A stretch of DNA of 46,391 bases from Termitomyces sp. T153 (Eukaryota; Basidiomycota; Agaricomycetes; Agaricales; Lyophyllaceae): assembly GCA_018296165.2 (NCBI GenBank), contig JACKQL020000211.1, positions 1-46,391 of the forward strand, in the 5' to 3' direction. How positions within the stretch are numbered: the stretch's first letter is position 1; every line of letters begins with the position of its first letter. Both the position numbers and the translations under genes were made by a program. Positions 11,716-22,142 of this stretch are shown here, piece by piece. Below the pieces are notes generated by a model that saw nothing but the letters and a program-made list of their open reading frames with translations, made no database searches and had not been told where the DNA came from.

Positions 11716-11724
11716 CTTTTATAC
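11716..11724 (-). promoter_or_regulatory. TATA-like box for the antisense gene of Gypsy-1
   Basis: On the minus strand the sequence is GTATAAAAG, about 30-40 bases upstream of the ATG at 11685. Such placement would put the transcription start almost at the start codon. It supports an independent minus-strand promoter. Confidence 0.45.
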
Positions 11725-11887
11725 TGTTTTTGATAGAAGTGATTGAGTAGGAGAGCAGGAAATGGGAATTTTTTTCTTTTTAATGAAAAAGAAAGAAAAA
11801 TAATTTTCAGATCAAGAGAAAGCAAGGAAGGACAAAGCCTGGCTTACCAGTGTGACATATTGACTGAGGGCAGTCATCTCATGGTGC

Positions 11888-11895
11888 AGGGGAGG
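11888..11895 (+). other. Polypurine tract of Gypsy-1
   Basis: AGGGGAGG directly abuts the 3' LTR start TGATACAC, the expected place for plus-strand priming. Confidence 0.65.
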
Positions 11896-12759
11896 TGATA
11901 CACTGGCCTCAAGACTGAGGACCAGTGAAAGTGCTTAAATCACAAGAAAGTCTATTCTATATACCAAAGAGGCTGAAAACTGTAAGCCAGAAATGTCAAA
12001 AACTGTAGACAAGAAAAGACCTACCTTGAAAAGCTAAGTACTACCACCCACAAGACACTAAAGATGAAGTAAACCAAAGCAGATACATCAGAATCACAGT
12101 GATCAAAAAAAATCATGTGCTGACAAAAAGCTGAGTCTGTGGCTATGCATAAGCCAAGATGGCAATATCAGATCATGATCCAAGATCAGCCATCAAAGGC
12201 AGCAAGCCTCTGCACAATTACCTGACCACATTCCACTAATTCACATCCTAGAAACAACAAATATTTAAGTTTGCAAAAATACTATTATTATCAAGTCCCA
12301 CCGAAATGACTAAGAAGAAGTGACAGATGGAGAAAGCCAAAAACCTAAGCTGGGACAAGTGCCAAGGATAGCCCTAGGAGACTGGCATATAACATACCCA
12401 ACCAGCTACAAAACATGCAGATAGCACATTGGTCCATGCACCAACAATGAGCTATAAAAAGAGGAGGATTTCAAAGGAAAAGAGCAGGCAAACTATGTAC
12501 CACAGCTCGGAATTCCCCAGGGAGTGGAGTTCTTAGGTTTAAGAGTATACTAGTTGCTTTGGGATTAGTAATTATACTATTGAGCTCATTTATCAGCACA
12601 AGACCATCTCAAGCTTTTGAATAAATCATTAAAATATTAAATCAACTTCCTATTGGAGTTCTACATGAGCTGGAGTGTAACTAAGCCTCCAAAATCTGTG
12701 AAGTAGAAGGTTTGATTAGTTGATCTGATTAATCAGCAAAGTCAACCTTACATTTTGCA
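11896..12759 (+). repeat. Gypsy-1 3' LTR
   Basis: 864 bp, matching 3119-3970 throughout. Most CpG positions of the 5' copy are TpG or CpA here. The TATA box is retained near 12453. Confidence 0.9.
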
Positions 12760-13599
12760 TTAATATGAACCTATGGAGTACCTTGCTCATGTCCAATCAA
12801 AATCTGTGGTCCCACTGGTAGCTATAGGGCAGCAATGGTGTAATGGTGTGAAAAGTCAAATGTCCTCAACTGCACATGATCCCTGTATACTTACCAGAGT
12901 TCAGAATTGCACTTGTGCACTGCCTTGTGGGTCAGTTTCCTAGGTATTCATCAATTCAAAGCTGGATGCTGAAACATTTACCTCTTGCAAATTCAACAAA
13001 GCAACAAAGCCATCACTTATTTATGCTAGTAAGTACAACTTAGAGTTCACTCTGTACAATGACTTGGATGTTTATATCAATCAGCCAATGAGTGACAGCA
13101 CAGATATACTTTGTGCCTGTGTGTCCAGTTGATGTTTTGGTTCATCAAAATGCCTATAAGAGTGGTCAATAAATGATAATCTCAGTTGATTCTCTACTAA
13201 CCAATGGGAAAATACAGACATTGTTGTTGTATATGTGGCTGCTCAGCAAAGCCACCATCTGATGTTCAGCACTTCACAGCATCCATGAAAATTACTTTGA
13301 GTTGATCCTGAGCCCTGTCACACTCACAATGCAACAATGCTTTATCAATGTATCATCCTCATCAAGTGGACATGCCTTTCATTGCAATTAGCCAATCAGC
13401 ATGGCCCACTAACACTGTACATAGTATACTATCTCAGACCTAATATTTTAGTGTCTATAATTGTTTCTTGTTTCATAATGATCTCCCTCTTGCTTGCTTG
13501 ATTGATTGATTGATCTGATTTATTCTTTTCAAGAGCTATTTTACATGACACAATGCTTGGGGTATAGTAGATATAGCTCCTGCAGTATGCTAAACTATG
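12760..13599. other. AT-rich region without a recognisable gene
   Basis: CpG-poor, stop-dense sequence with a short GATT repeat near 13500-13516. I see no coding frame, RNA gene or element end. It is probably decayed intergenic or transposon sequence. Confidence 0.4.
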
Positions 13600-14310
13600 G
13601 TAATTATGGACACTCCCAACTAGTACTCTGGCCTGATGCTTTTCAAGGCATGCCAGTTATGCCTTGTAGCCACCTGACTACAATCTGATCCTGCCAGTGT
13701 TCATATGACTTCCCATATTTAATTCCTCAGTCATCTGCTGTTATTGTGTATTCCCAATTTCCAAACTCCTCTACTTTTGGCAATGCTTGCTAGTGGTCAA
13801 TTGGTGTTTCCAGTAGTTCTTTTGCTTTTGCTTCCTAGTCAAACCACAATGACATCAACTTCATCCTGTAACCCAAAATCCCACACAATGTACTCAGTTT
13901 CATTGACAATGTTGGTGCCAAAGGACCCAAGGACTGGATGATGGTCAATGGCATCCCTGCTAAGCACCCTGACAACCCTAATATTTGCCTAGCACTCTGG
14001 GGTTTCTTCCAACTCCTCAATTGCATTCTCTAGTGCATGAAGCATTGTAGTGGTATGTTTTCTGGTCATGAAATAGTCCCTTGCACTGCCAAATTTAAGA
14101 TTCTGAATCACATCTGCATGCCAAAAGGATGAGTTTCCAAAGAGAGTTGCTTGGTGCTAATCAAGCACTGGGAGCCTTGCAAGTTGCTATCAGAAGTTTG
14201 TGCCTTTCTTGGCACTGTCAGCATTCTTAGGATATTTGTCAAGAACTTTGTGCACAGAGCACACCACCTGACAAGACTGATGTGTACTGGCATCCTCTTT
14301 GAGTTCAGTC
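13600..14310 (-). pseudogene. Decayed unidentified protein-coding gene
   Basis: On the minus strand a coding-like frame runs with a few TGA/TAG stops, consistent with CGA-to-TGA and CAG-to-TAG changes. Recognisable pieces in order are TELKEDASTHQSCQ, ADVIQNLKFGSARDYFM, ALENAIEELEETPE, RVVRVLSRDAIDHH, GSFGTNIVNETEY and, after a gap, LPKVEEFGNWEYTITADD and GKSYEHWQDQIVVRWLQ. The composition looks like a real globular protein, not a chance frame. I recognise no family. It is directly downstream (minus direction) of an LTR-like repeat at 14319-15090, so it may be the internal part of an unknown element or a host gene next to one. Confidence 0.5.
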
Positions 14311-14318
14311 CCAACCAG

Positions 14319-15090
14319 TGATGTGCTCCTATGCTGCCTAGCTGCTGTGCAGGAAACCAAAAGAAGGCCTAAACACTGGCAATTAGATAGGGTAGCTAGC
14401 AATAGGAAGTAATAGGGGTGAGTCAGTAACTATTCTAGAAAGCAAGAGCTAATAGGTGTGAAGGGAAATGGAGGAGTCAAGTGAGAAATGTTGCTATTGC
14501 TAGCTTAAGTTACTAGACAGTAATGGGAAGTCGCTAAGTTGCTGGGCAATGGAAGGAAAAGGGATAGAGACAAAAGGGTTGCTAGAACAAGTTGCCAATT
14601 AAAGGGAAACTAAGTGATAGAAAGGGGGGTGGGGAACAGGGAATAAGTGAAGTCAATATGAATTGGGGGATGAACACAAACTAGTTGCTAGCTGCAGTTG
14701 CTAGCATTGCTAAGTCACAAAAACACTAAGAGCACCCACAGTCAGCACCCACACTAGATTGAATATGAGGTTGTCAAGACTTGTTGCTAAGTCATGAATG
14801 ATGATGAGAGAGAGCAATAAGAAATCTGAAGCTGGTAAGCTGAGAGCTAATGAGTGGGAATGATACTCTGTTGGTTGGTTGTTGTCTCTATGTATAGGCA
14901 GTATTTATACATAGTATTTAGAAAGGTTGTCTGTCTTGCCAGCACCTTGATACAAGTTCCACTCTATAGTTTGTTGATATTGTTTTTATTTTATGAGTAC
15001 ATAGATGTCCTCCATGAATGCTTTCATATAAAATTTGCTGTAATTTCATCCCAAAAAGTGACTGATGACCCAGGAGTATTGATGAGAATT
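14319..15090 (-). repeat. LTR-like repeat related to 32314-33404
   Basis: Read on the minus strand it ends GGAGCACATCA and contains a TATAAATACTGCC box, a GCTTACCAGCTT block, ACTTAGCAACAAG and GCAGCTAGCAACTAG. The same ordered blocks are present on the plus strand in 32314-33404. TATA box and CA end suggest an LTR. The outer (right) limit next to the Copia LTR is approximate. Confidence 0.5.
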
Positions 15091-15092
15091 TG

Positions 15093-15489
15093 TGTTGGAA
15101 TTACATGATATCACCACACATGCTCATGCATGGGCCAATATTGTGTGCAAGGGCCATGCAATTGATGGCACAAATTGATGTGCCAAGCAACAAACAATGA
15201 GTGCATTGTCTACACAATTGGTGGCCCAAACAACAAACAATGGATGCATTGTTCATACCTACCTTATATATTTGGACACCAATAAATAGTGCTCTCAGTC
15301 ATTTGTATTGGACTGAGGGTGAGTAACTACCATTCCTTGTTACATTACATGGTCAATAACTGTACTGCATAGATTTGTATTCACACATATCTATCTAGGT
15401 ACAGTCTAATTTAGTCATTTGTATCAGACTGAGAATTTGTATTCACACATATCTATCTAGGTGTGAACTACAGGTTTAGATTTCCAACA
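15093..15489 (+). repeat. Copia 5' LTR
   Basis: 397 bp beginning TGTTGGAA and ending TTCCAACA, a perfect 8-bp terminal inversion with TG and CA ends. It contains two similar blocks with CAACAAACAATG (about 15186 and 15229) and a TATA-like segment near 15264. The following GGTTGTGGGAG at 15491 could be a mutated half-tRNA-Met type primer site. Confidence 0.7.
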
Positions 15490-15644
15490 GGTTGTGGGAG
15501 ATTGCTGCTTGATGACTTTCTGAAGTGTTGAACATCTGAATCTAGATCCATCAATGGAATTGATCAAATCCTGTCTCAAATGCATCATATCATGTACAAT
15601 TCCATACCTGCCTCAATTTCTCTATTTGTGGTTCTGTCTGCACC

Positions 15645-16340
15645 ATGGCCCCTGCTACTACTTCTCCTACCTCTTCTTCTGATGCCTCCACACCCTCCAT
15701 CCCTGAATGTGTTATCTACAACAAGTGGGAGGGCACCGAATATAGTTGTGCTGATGAGGACTTCCATCAGTGGATTGAGAAGCTCAAGAATGCTCTGATC
15801 CTGAACAGCATCTATGCCTACATGTTCCCTCCCATCCTTGCTTTCTTGGACACCTCTGCCATACCTCATGCTCATGCCAACTGGCAGCTGTATGATCATC
15901 TCACCATCACCTTTATGAAGTCCACCCTCCATGATAATGAGTACAGCAACCTTAGCATGGAAAGGGGGGCAGCATACTGTTATGAAGATCTGAGGATGCA
16001 TGCACAATGTGAAGGACCTATCAAATAAGTTGGCCTTCTTCAAGAGGCCCTATCAACATACTGCTCTACATCTGGACCTCTGCCAACCACTGCTGGATAG
16101 ATTGCTGACATCATCAAAAGAGCCTTTGACATAGGAACAATTGATGCAGACCTTTTTATGTGCATTGCCCTATTAAACAGCTTGGATGATTTTGCATTTG
16201 AGGCCCTGCAGAACTCAGTATCTGCCATTCTCAACAGAAGCACAATGGAGAAGTCATGCTTGCCTGCTGACATTCCTCCCTGATGGACAATGCACAGAGC
16301 ATCATGAACTCAAAAAGTCAACTCCAACTCTGCCACAGCT
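15645..16340 (+). pseudogene. gag: Copia gag remnant
   Basis: The open frame 15645-16028 starts MAPATTSPTSSSD and has NKWEGTEY...DFHQWIEKLKNAL, the N-terminal layout of fungal Copia Gag (low-complexity start, then a tryptophan-containing helical capsid start). Past 16028 similar sequence continues with stops and frame changes to about 16340. No zinc knuckle could be read with certainty. Confidence 0.6.
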
Positions 16341-16879
16341 CTAAGCACAAAAGGGGGCAGGAAGTCTTATAAGACAGACTTGCCAGGACACAACCATGGC
16401 CCTGGTGTAGTGTGTTGCAAGGACTGTCATTTGCTTGGTTGCCCATGTTGAGGACATACAAAGCTGTACTGTATCTAGAAGAGAGGGGGAATGGCCAGAA
16501 AATCTCTCTTTGATGCACACATTGCTTAGAAAGCAGCAAAAATCAAGCCAGATTTGTCCCAATTGAACTCCAACCCTCCAGTAGCATAATCTTTTGTTGC
16601 AGTGACCAGATTGGATGGAAAACTCTGGTATGTTGACCTATTCAACCTCAGACAGCTTCCCACTCTGCCAGAAACTGCAGCCTTTGCCAGCACTGCCACT
16701 CCTGCCACCACTACACCCACAAACAAATACTCCACAGAATGCTAGGAACATATGGGCTTCATGGCAATCAAGGAGGCAAGGACTAATGTTGACTGGAACA
16801 AGTACATGAAGCCTGTCCAAGATGGCATACTGGCCACCAATGTATCTCCTGCACTGCAATCCAAGCATGCACCACTTCT

Positions 16880-17147
16880 CTCAGTAAAATCAACTCCATT
16901 CCTCATAGATTCTGATGCAACAGTACACATATCTCTACACTGTAAAGACTTCTTTACACTCTACCCCATCCCACCTTGAAACATCAAAGGGCTTGGAAGT
17001 TTGTCAGTTTCTGCAATAGGAATATAGAATATCCAGCTCCACATTGCAAAGGGAGCCAACATTGTCCTCAAAGATGCCCTCTACATCCCTAACTCTACTT
17101 TCTGTTTAGTCTCAGTCAGCTTGCTTGCCACTCACTCAGGCCTGAAT
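16880..17147 (+). pseudogene. Copia protease remnant
   Basis: FLIDSDATVHIS followed by FFTLYPIPP, IKGLGSLSVSAIG and LYIPNSTFCLVSVS is the usual Copia retropepsin order. The expected DSGAT is DSDAT here: a glycine-to-aspartate change in the active site. Two stops interrupt it. The frame is cut by the inserted element at 17148 and the next Copia domain appears only after 19191. Confidence 0.65.
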
Positions 17148-17613
17148 TGTGAGGGGAATGAATACTCTGTGGGTGAACCCAACAAGAGCAAGCTAGCACA
17201 GGTGATGAGCAGGCATCAAAGGAGCAGAACTATGGCTAAGAAGCAGGCAAGGGGTGAGCACAGTGAGCCAAGCAAGGCAATGACACTGGGGTTCTCACAA
17301 TTGATTCACTGGATAGACCTGAGGAATGCTGCTATTGATTGGTCAAAGGATATTCTATCCTTCCAACCAGCTTAAATACTACATCCATGGCTATGCTATG
17401 ACTAATGCTATATGTGGTAAGTAGCCCAGGTATGCTAAGCAGTAATGACTACCAATACATCAAAAGGAGAAATAGAGTCCAATGACTATGAAGGGCTGAC
17501 TAAACAAGACAAAAGGGGAATAGGAAGTAAATCAGGCAGCCAGTCTGGTAATGTACCATGGGGCTAAGCCTGAAATAGGGTCAGACTACCCATAGAAGGG
17601 TCATCCTCTTACA
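17148..17613 (-). repeat. LTR of nested element (3' LTR in minus orientation)
   Basis: 466 bp matching 18726-19191 over its whole length, with scattered C/T and G/A differences. Confidence 0.85.
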
Positions 17614-17626
17614 TCACCCCCCATCA
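17614..17626 (-). other. Polypurine tract of nested element
   Basis: On the minus strand GATGGGGGGTGA stands immediately before the LTR start. This fixes the element's orientation. Confidence 0.6.
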
Positions 17627-17687
17627 AGGTTTGTTGACCCAACAAACAGCTGTGGCATTAAAATGCTCTTTCCTGTCCCCAATATGG

Positions 17688-18643
17688 CTAGCTACAACAT
17701 ACAATGGCTGGTTCTGCCCCCCCAGAGTAATGTCTGAAGGCATATTGTATGATTGGGGCCAATGCTTCAGGTGCTAGTGTAGAGAGGGTCATGGGAGAAG
17801 TTGTATCCATTGGAGAAGCTGGTGTAGCCCCCTTGTGAATGCTCAACATTGGCAAGCCCAGAGGGAGAGATGGGGGTTGCTGGGTAGAAGGGGTAGGGGC
17901 CATGGTAACAGTTGTAGATGCTGCTGCCAGAGTGCTAGAAGAAAGCACTTCTGGCCTAGTAGAAGTCAGGGTGGACAATGCAGTGGATCCCAAAGGTGCT
18001 GGCACAGCAACTGCTAGTGTGACATTGCCTGAGTGTCACTTCCATGATATGCAGACTTGCTTCTTAGCTATCCACTTTCCAATAACCACAAGGGCTTCTC
18101 CAATCTGCTGATCAGAGCCTCAGATAGAGACAAACTGGTGGTCTCCTCCAGCCAAGCTAACTGTGAAGGCTGCCAAGCAGGCACTGGAGATGTTAAGAGC
18201 TTGTTTAAGGCCCTGCCCCTGGTGACCAACCACATGCACAACAAGAGAGTCAGGAAGTTCAAGCACATACTCAAAATGTGGAGTGTGGCCATCCATAGGA
18301 GGGAGGTCCCAAGTGAAGGGGATGGCAAGAGGAATATTAGAAGTAGAGTGTGCTACACATTGGGGAATGCAAGAGGTGGGCATAATAGGGGATTTGGTGG
18401 AGGACTTGGGCTTTGGCTGCCCAAGTGGAGCTGATTGCATGTCAGAGCCCAGAAGAATGGCATGGCCACCCATATTAGGCTGTGAGGCTGTCCAGGCAGA
18501 AGCAACTGTGGCAACAGGCATAGGCATACAGCCAGGCTCAAGTGCAGCTAGTCTGCTCTCAAGCCAGAGACAAGAGTTAGCAATCTCTCAATAGTAGATT
18601 CCAGGTTGGCAAAGGCATCAGATAGAGTCAGCATAGAGTCCAT
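17688..18643 (-). pseudogene. KH-domain-like protein of the nested element, decayed
   Basis: Minus strand. A possible start is ATG 18643, followed by a short helical segment (LSDAFANLESTIERLL), a Pro/Ser-rich linker, and then a domain at about 18300-18070. That domain includes FEYVLELPDSLVVHVVG, the loop GHQG (KH signature GXXG) followed by QGLKQALNIS, then FVSI, a TGA, and GSDQQIGEALVVIGKWIAKK. The order strand - helix - GXXG - helix - strands - helix fits a type I KH RNA-binding fold. A Ser/Thr/Pro-rich tail follows to 17688. One stop sits where an arginine codon CGA is expected, and an earlier TAG and frame change occur near 18540. KH binding of element RNA would be a plausible Gag-like role; that is inference. 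Confidence 0.5.
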
Positions 18644-18725
18644 AGAATTTAGGGTGAGGCCAAGGATAGGTGTTAGGTTGGATGTTGTGGGCTAGAGGTG
18701 TGGATGACATAGGGATCAATCAAGA

Positions 18726-19191
18726 TGTGAGGAGAATGAACACTCTGCAGATGAACCTGACAAGAGCAAGCTAGCACAGGCAACAAGCAAGCATTGAAGG
18801 AGCAGAACCATAGCTAAGAGGCAGGCAAGGGATAAGCACAGTGAGCCAAGCAAGGCAATGACACTGGGGTTCTCACAATTGATTCACTGGATAGACCTGA
18901 GGAATGCTGCTATTGATTGGTCAAAGGATATTCTATCCTTCCAACCAGCTTAAATACTACATTCATGGCTATGCTATGACTAATGCTATATGTGGTAAGT
19001 AGCCCAGGTATGCTAAGCAGTAATGACTACCAATACATCAAAAGGAGAAATAGAGTCCAATGATTACAAAGGGCTGACTAAACAAGACAAAAGGGGAATA
19101 GGAAGTAAATCAGGCAGCCAGTCTGGTAATGTATCATGGGGCTAAGCCCAAAATAGGGTTAGACTACCCATAGAAGGGTCATCTGCTTATA
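18726..19191 (-). repeat. LTR of nested element (5' LTR in minus orientation)
   Basis: 466 bp direct copy of 17148-17613, followed on the right by the target duplication TGAAT. Confidence 0.85.
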
Positions 19192-19234
19192 TGAATTCTC
19201 CATTTGACAACACATTAATAAGATTGTCCATCAA

Positions 19235-20095
19235 TCTATGGGTGTGCTAGTGGTGCAGGGTCCACTGATCCCAAATCAATGCCTTTACACCCTTAACCCT
19301 GACTTCACACTCAATGAGCACTATGCATTTGCAACTCAGCATGCAGCCAACCTGGAAACTTGGCATCACTGCCTTGGGCATGCCAACTACCAGATGCTTA
19401 TAGATATGCCAAAAGTAGGCTTAGTCCCAGGTATGCCCTCTACCTTTACCTCTGAACTGCCCAAATGTGACTCATGGATTCTCAGAAAGCAAACCCAGAA
19501 TACTGTGCCTAAGATGCAGAAGGAGGGGCAAAAGGCTACACAGAAGCTAGAGATTGTGTGGGTACACTTAACTGGGCCACAAGCTCTATATCACAAAATG
19601 GATATTATTATGTTATTAATCTCATTGACAACTATATGAGTGAACACTGGACCATCCTGCTCAAATGTAAGGGGGATGCACTGGTGCATTTGAAAGCTTG
19701 GCAGATAGCAAGAGAAAATGAGATTCAAGGAAAACTCAGAGTATACCACACAGAGCATGATGGCAAGCTTGAAGGACACAAAATGGAAGCATGGCTCCTA
19801 TCAAACAATTCAGAACATCAATTTGGGGCAGCACACACATCAGAACACATTGCACAAGTTGAGTGTATGCACCACACAATCATGGGAAAAGCTAGATTAA
19901 TGCAAATTGTGGCAGGATGCCCACCAAATATGTGGGACAAATTCTACCTGACTGCCTCTCACCTGCACAAAATATTTCTCACTAGATCCTTCAAAGGCAT
20001 AACACTGCACAAAGCATGGATGCAACCTAATTACTTGTACATCCACAAAATTGGATGCAAAGCATACATACTCATTCTGGCATCAAATTGCTGGG
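19235..20095 (+). pseudogene. Copia GAG-pre-integrase and integrase remnant
   Basis: LETWHHCLGHANYQML (His pair of the zinc part) and the remains of the Cys pair near CDSWILRKQTQN, in a frame open from 19238 to 19639. A second frame, 19558-20130, carries the core. Asp in LIDNYMSEHWT, a further acidic residue in YHTEHDGKLEG, and the segment HTSEHIAQVECMHHTIMGKARLM hold the Glu. The arginine normally after QVE is cysteine here, consistent with C-to-T decay. The frame runs directly into LTR sequence near 20084, so the C-terminal part, RT and RNase H are deleted. Confidence 0.7.
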
Positions 20096-20290
20096 CCAAG
20101 CAACAAACAATGGGTGCATTGTCCACATGATTGGTGGCCCAAACAACAAACAACAGATGCATTGTTCACACCTACTAATCACATAAAAGGCCCTGAGGAA
20201 ATATGAACAAATCAGGGGACTCATGGGATCTCAGAGCAGTAACATTAGACTCTTGTTGTAATACCATATTCCACATGTCAGTTTTGGATA
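20084..20290 (+). repeat. Copia 3' LTR fragment
   Basis: Matches the 5' LTR from 15171 onward, including both CAACAAACAA blocks, then diverges after about 20170 into a related variant with ATAAAAGGCC. The join to the integrase frame suggests deletion by recombination. Confidence 0.5.
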
Positions 20291-20739
20291 ATTAGAAATA
20301 ATCTTAAGTTACAAATATCATTTTCCTTCACAATTCATCCAAAATTCACAGATTGGAGACATTTTGAGATTCAAATGATATTCTTCACCTCAATGTGACA
20401 ACCCTGTTATCATTTTGTAATTATTCAGAACATGGATTGTTTTTAAGAACAAATACTTAGACCTTCAATAGATATTTAACTATCAAAGGATGTAATGGAG
20501 GCCAAAGATTATGACCTGGCCTGAATCATAATACTATTTAGAAAATATCAAACTTAAGGCAACATTTTGTATTGTACCATTAGATAATAGAATCATTGTT
20601 AGTAGTACAACAAAGCAATGCAATAAGTCCATGAGCTCAGACAATATACATAATGATAATGTAGCAACATGAAAACATAAGCATGAAAACATAGCAACAA
20701 AGTTGTCAAACACAAGCAGAATAAATGGGAACATCAAAT
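20291..20739. other. No gene recognised
   Basis: AT-rich, CpG-free sequence with many stops on both strands. Nothing identifiable. Confidence 0.4.
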
Positions 20740-22142
20740 CAACCTACACTGGCTCACTCTCATCAGATCCTTGTCCCTTGTCCTCATCAGAACCCTGTTG
20801 CTCTTCTTATCAGAATATTGTTGCTCCTCTTCATCAGCTTCTGGGTCAGTGAGAATTTCATCACCCAAGTCCAAACCTTCAACTCAAAGAGATTTTGTTG
20901 GACAGCCACTTTGCATATCAAGAGCTGTGGCACCACACTTTCTCACCTGCTGCCTCTTGTGCTCTAATTGCTCTTTTTCTTTATGTGCCTGTTGTCATTC
21001 TTCCTCTTGCCACTGCTACTGTTTTTCTCTGCTCTTCTTTACATTCATGTTCATGTTCCAACTCACACCAAGCTTGTTGGAGGCATGCCATATTGCTACT
21101 TGGGTTCAGTGGAGGAGGGAGCTGTTTGCAGTTCAATCAAATGGTTCCATCCTCACTAAAGAACATTCTATGGGTTTATGTTAATAGAAGCTATATTGTG
21201 AGATGCCAATATACATACTCATTTCAATAAGTCAGAGTCATTCTTGCCTATAGGGTCAATGGATAGAACAGATTAAGAATATTGTTGTAGAAGTCCAATG
21301 TTGAGAAGAGGTGGTCTTGCATGCCCCATTGAGATACAGAACTGAGTGCAAATTGAAGCTAGCATCAAAAGTAAGAAACAGTACAGCATAACAAACATTT
21401 GATTTTCCTGACACACTGTATATGCAATCAACTTAGGTATAATGGCAGTGATACTGAATTTTGAGGTGATAGGCTTTTTTATGGCATGTTTGTCAGTATG
21501 CTCAATCCCTGAGCCAAAAAAACATGTGACAGCAGGCCTTTGAAAGGTTTTTAGTGAAGCGCATGAGGTTACAAACAACTTACATTGATTAGTAGGGGCT
21601 CTTGGCAAAGGCCAAGTAGAATCTTGTCTTTCTTGCTGACATTGGCCACAACATCCTCAAGCAGTCCATCAGTGCATGTCTTGAAGCACCTCATTGCATC
21701 ATAGAGAAATAGAGAAAAATCATGTGCTGTCACTTCAACATCTTCCTCATGCAATCAGTAATAATACCTGAAGTATATAATCAATCACTGTCAAGATAAA
21801 ATCAAGCCCTACATGTCATTATACAGATAAGCTTTGTGTGCTGGGCATAAGAGAAGGCCAGTGTCATTATGTTCAGAGCTGCATGCTGATTTATTGTGAA
21901 GGACTTGAGTGAGCTCCAAGAACAGGTAGTGAAGGCCAGAATCTTGTAAGAGCCAAGAGACATCATCTTTAATTTTACAAGTGTCTGCTGTATATGCAGC
22001 AGTGGATCCTTTGACAAACTGATGAAAGTTAGTACATATGTGATGAAAGAATAAAAAAGTATGCACAACTTGGACAAACTCTTGCAAGAGACTCTCATGA
22101 TACTCATCTTCTTCCATCATCTTGTGCAGCTTCTTCAAAACC
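20740..22142 (-). pseudogene. Downstream part of a decayed multi-exon gene
   Basis: Minus strand. From 22142 the frame reads KKLHKMMEEDEYHESLLQE, then VSWLLQDSGLHYLFLELTQ and LLLCPAHKAYLYNDM. A 45-nt intron at 21812-21768 (GTAGGG to TTCAG) joins in frame to LHEEDVEVTAHDF and TDGLLEDVVANVSKKDK, followed by a GTAAGT donor at 21583. Further down, between about 21090 and 20740, an acidic piece (LGDEILTDPEADEEEQQ) suggests the C-terminal region. Stops include a TGA where an arginine codon is expected. The protein is unrecognised; it could be a host gene or a transposon-associated gene. The upstream half lies at 29614-30420, separated by Gypsy-2. Confidence 0.6.

Larger units (their letters stand above)
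3119..12759 (+). mobile_element. Gypsy-1: Ty3/Gypsy LTR retrotransposon, decayed
   Basis: A 9.6-kb element bounded by two direct LTRs starting TGATACAC and ending TTNGCA. Its order is LTR, gag with CCHC knuckle, aspartic protease, RT, RNase H, integrase, antisense gene, polypurine tract, LTR. The pol order RT-RNase H-integrase assigns it to Ty3/Gypsy (Metaviridae-type). No chromodomain follows the integrase. Gag, protease and pol are in different frames, with at least three frameshifts and one TAG (near 6949). CpG dinucleotides are almost absent across the internal part. No clean target duplication is seen: the left flank is GATAT and the right flank TTAAT. Confidence 0.9.
17148..19191 (-). 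mobile_element. Nested 2,044-bp non-autonomous LTR element with KH-like gene
   Basis: Two 466-bp direct LTRs (17148-17613 and 18726-19191) flank 1,112 bp. The 5-bp target duplication TGAAT is perfect (17143-17147 and 19192-19196) and lies within Copia sequence. On the minus strand the LTR starts TGTAAGAGG (TATAAGCAG in the other copy) and ends CCTCACA. A purine tract abuts the downstream LTR, so the element reads leftwards. It has no protease, RT or integrase and must use enzymes of another element. The only gene found resembles a KH-domain protein. The architecture recalls the TR-GAG type described in plants. Confidence 0.75.
15093..20290 (+). mobile_element. Truncated Ty1/Copia element interrupted by another element
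   Basis: Left LTR, gag, protease and integrase in Copia order (integrase before the position of RT), then an abrupt join to an LTR fragment, with RT and RNase H missing. The element is split by a 2,044-bp insertion at 17148-19191. Many stops and lost arginines show advanced decay. The right limit is approximate because the right LTR copy diverges after about 20170. Confidence 0.7.

Noticed and set aside
3114..12766. Target duplication for Gypsy-1 (ATAT near both ends)
   Set aside because: The right ATAT is three bases away from the LTR end, and the flanking pentamers differ, so I do not claim one.
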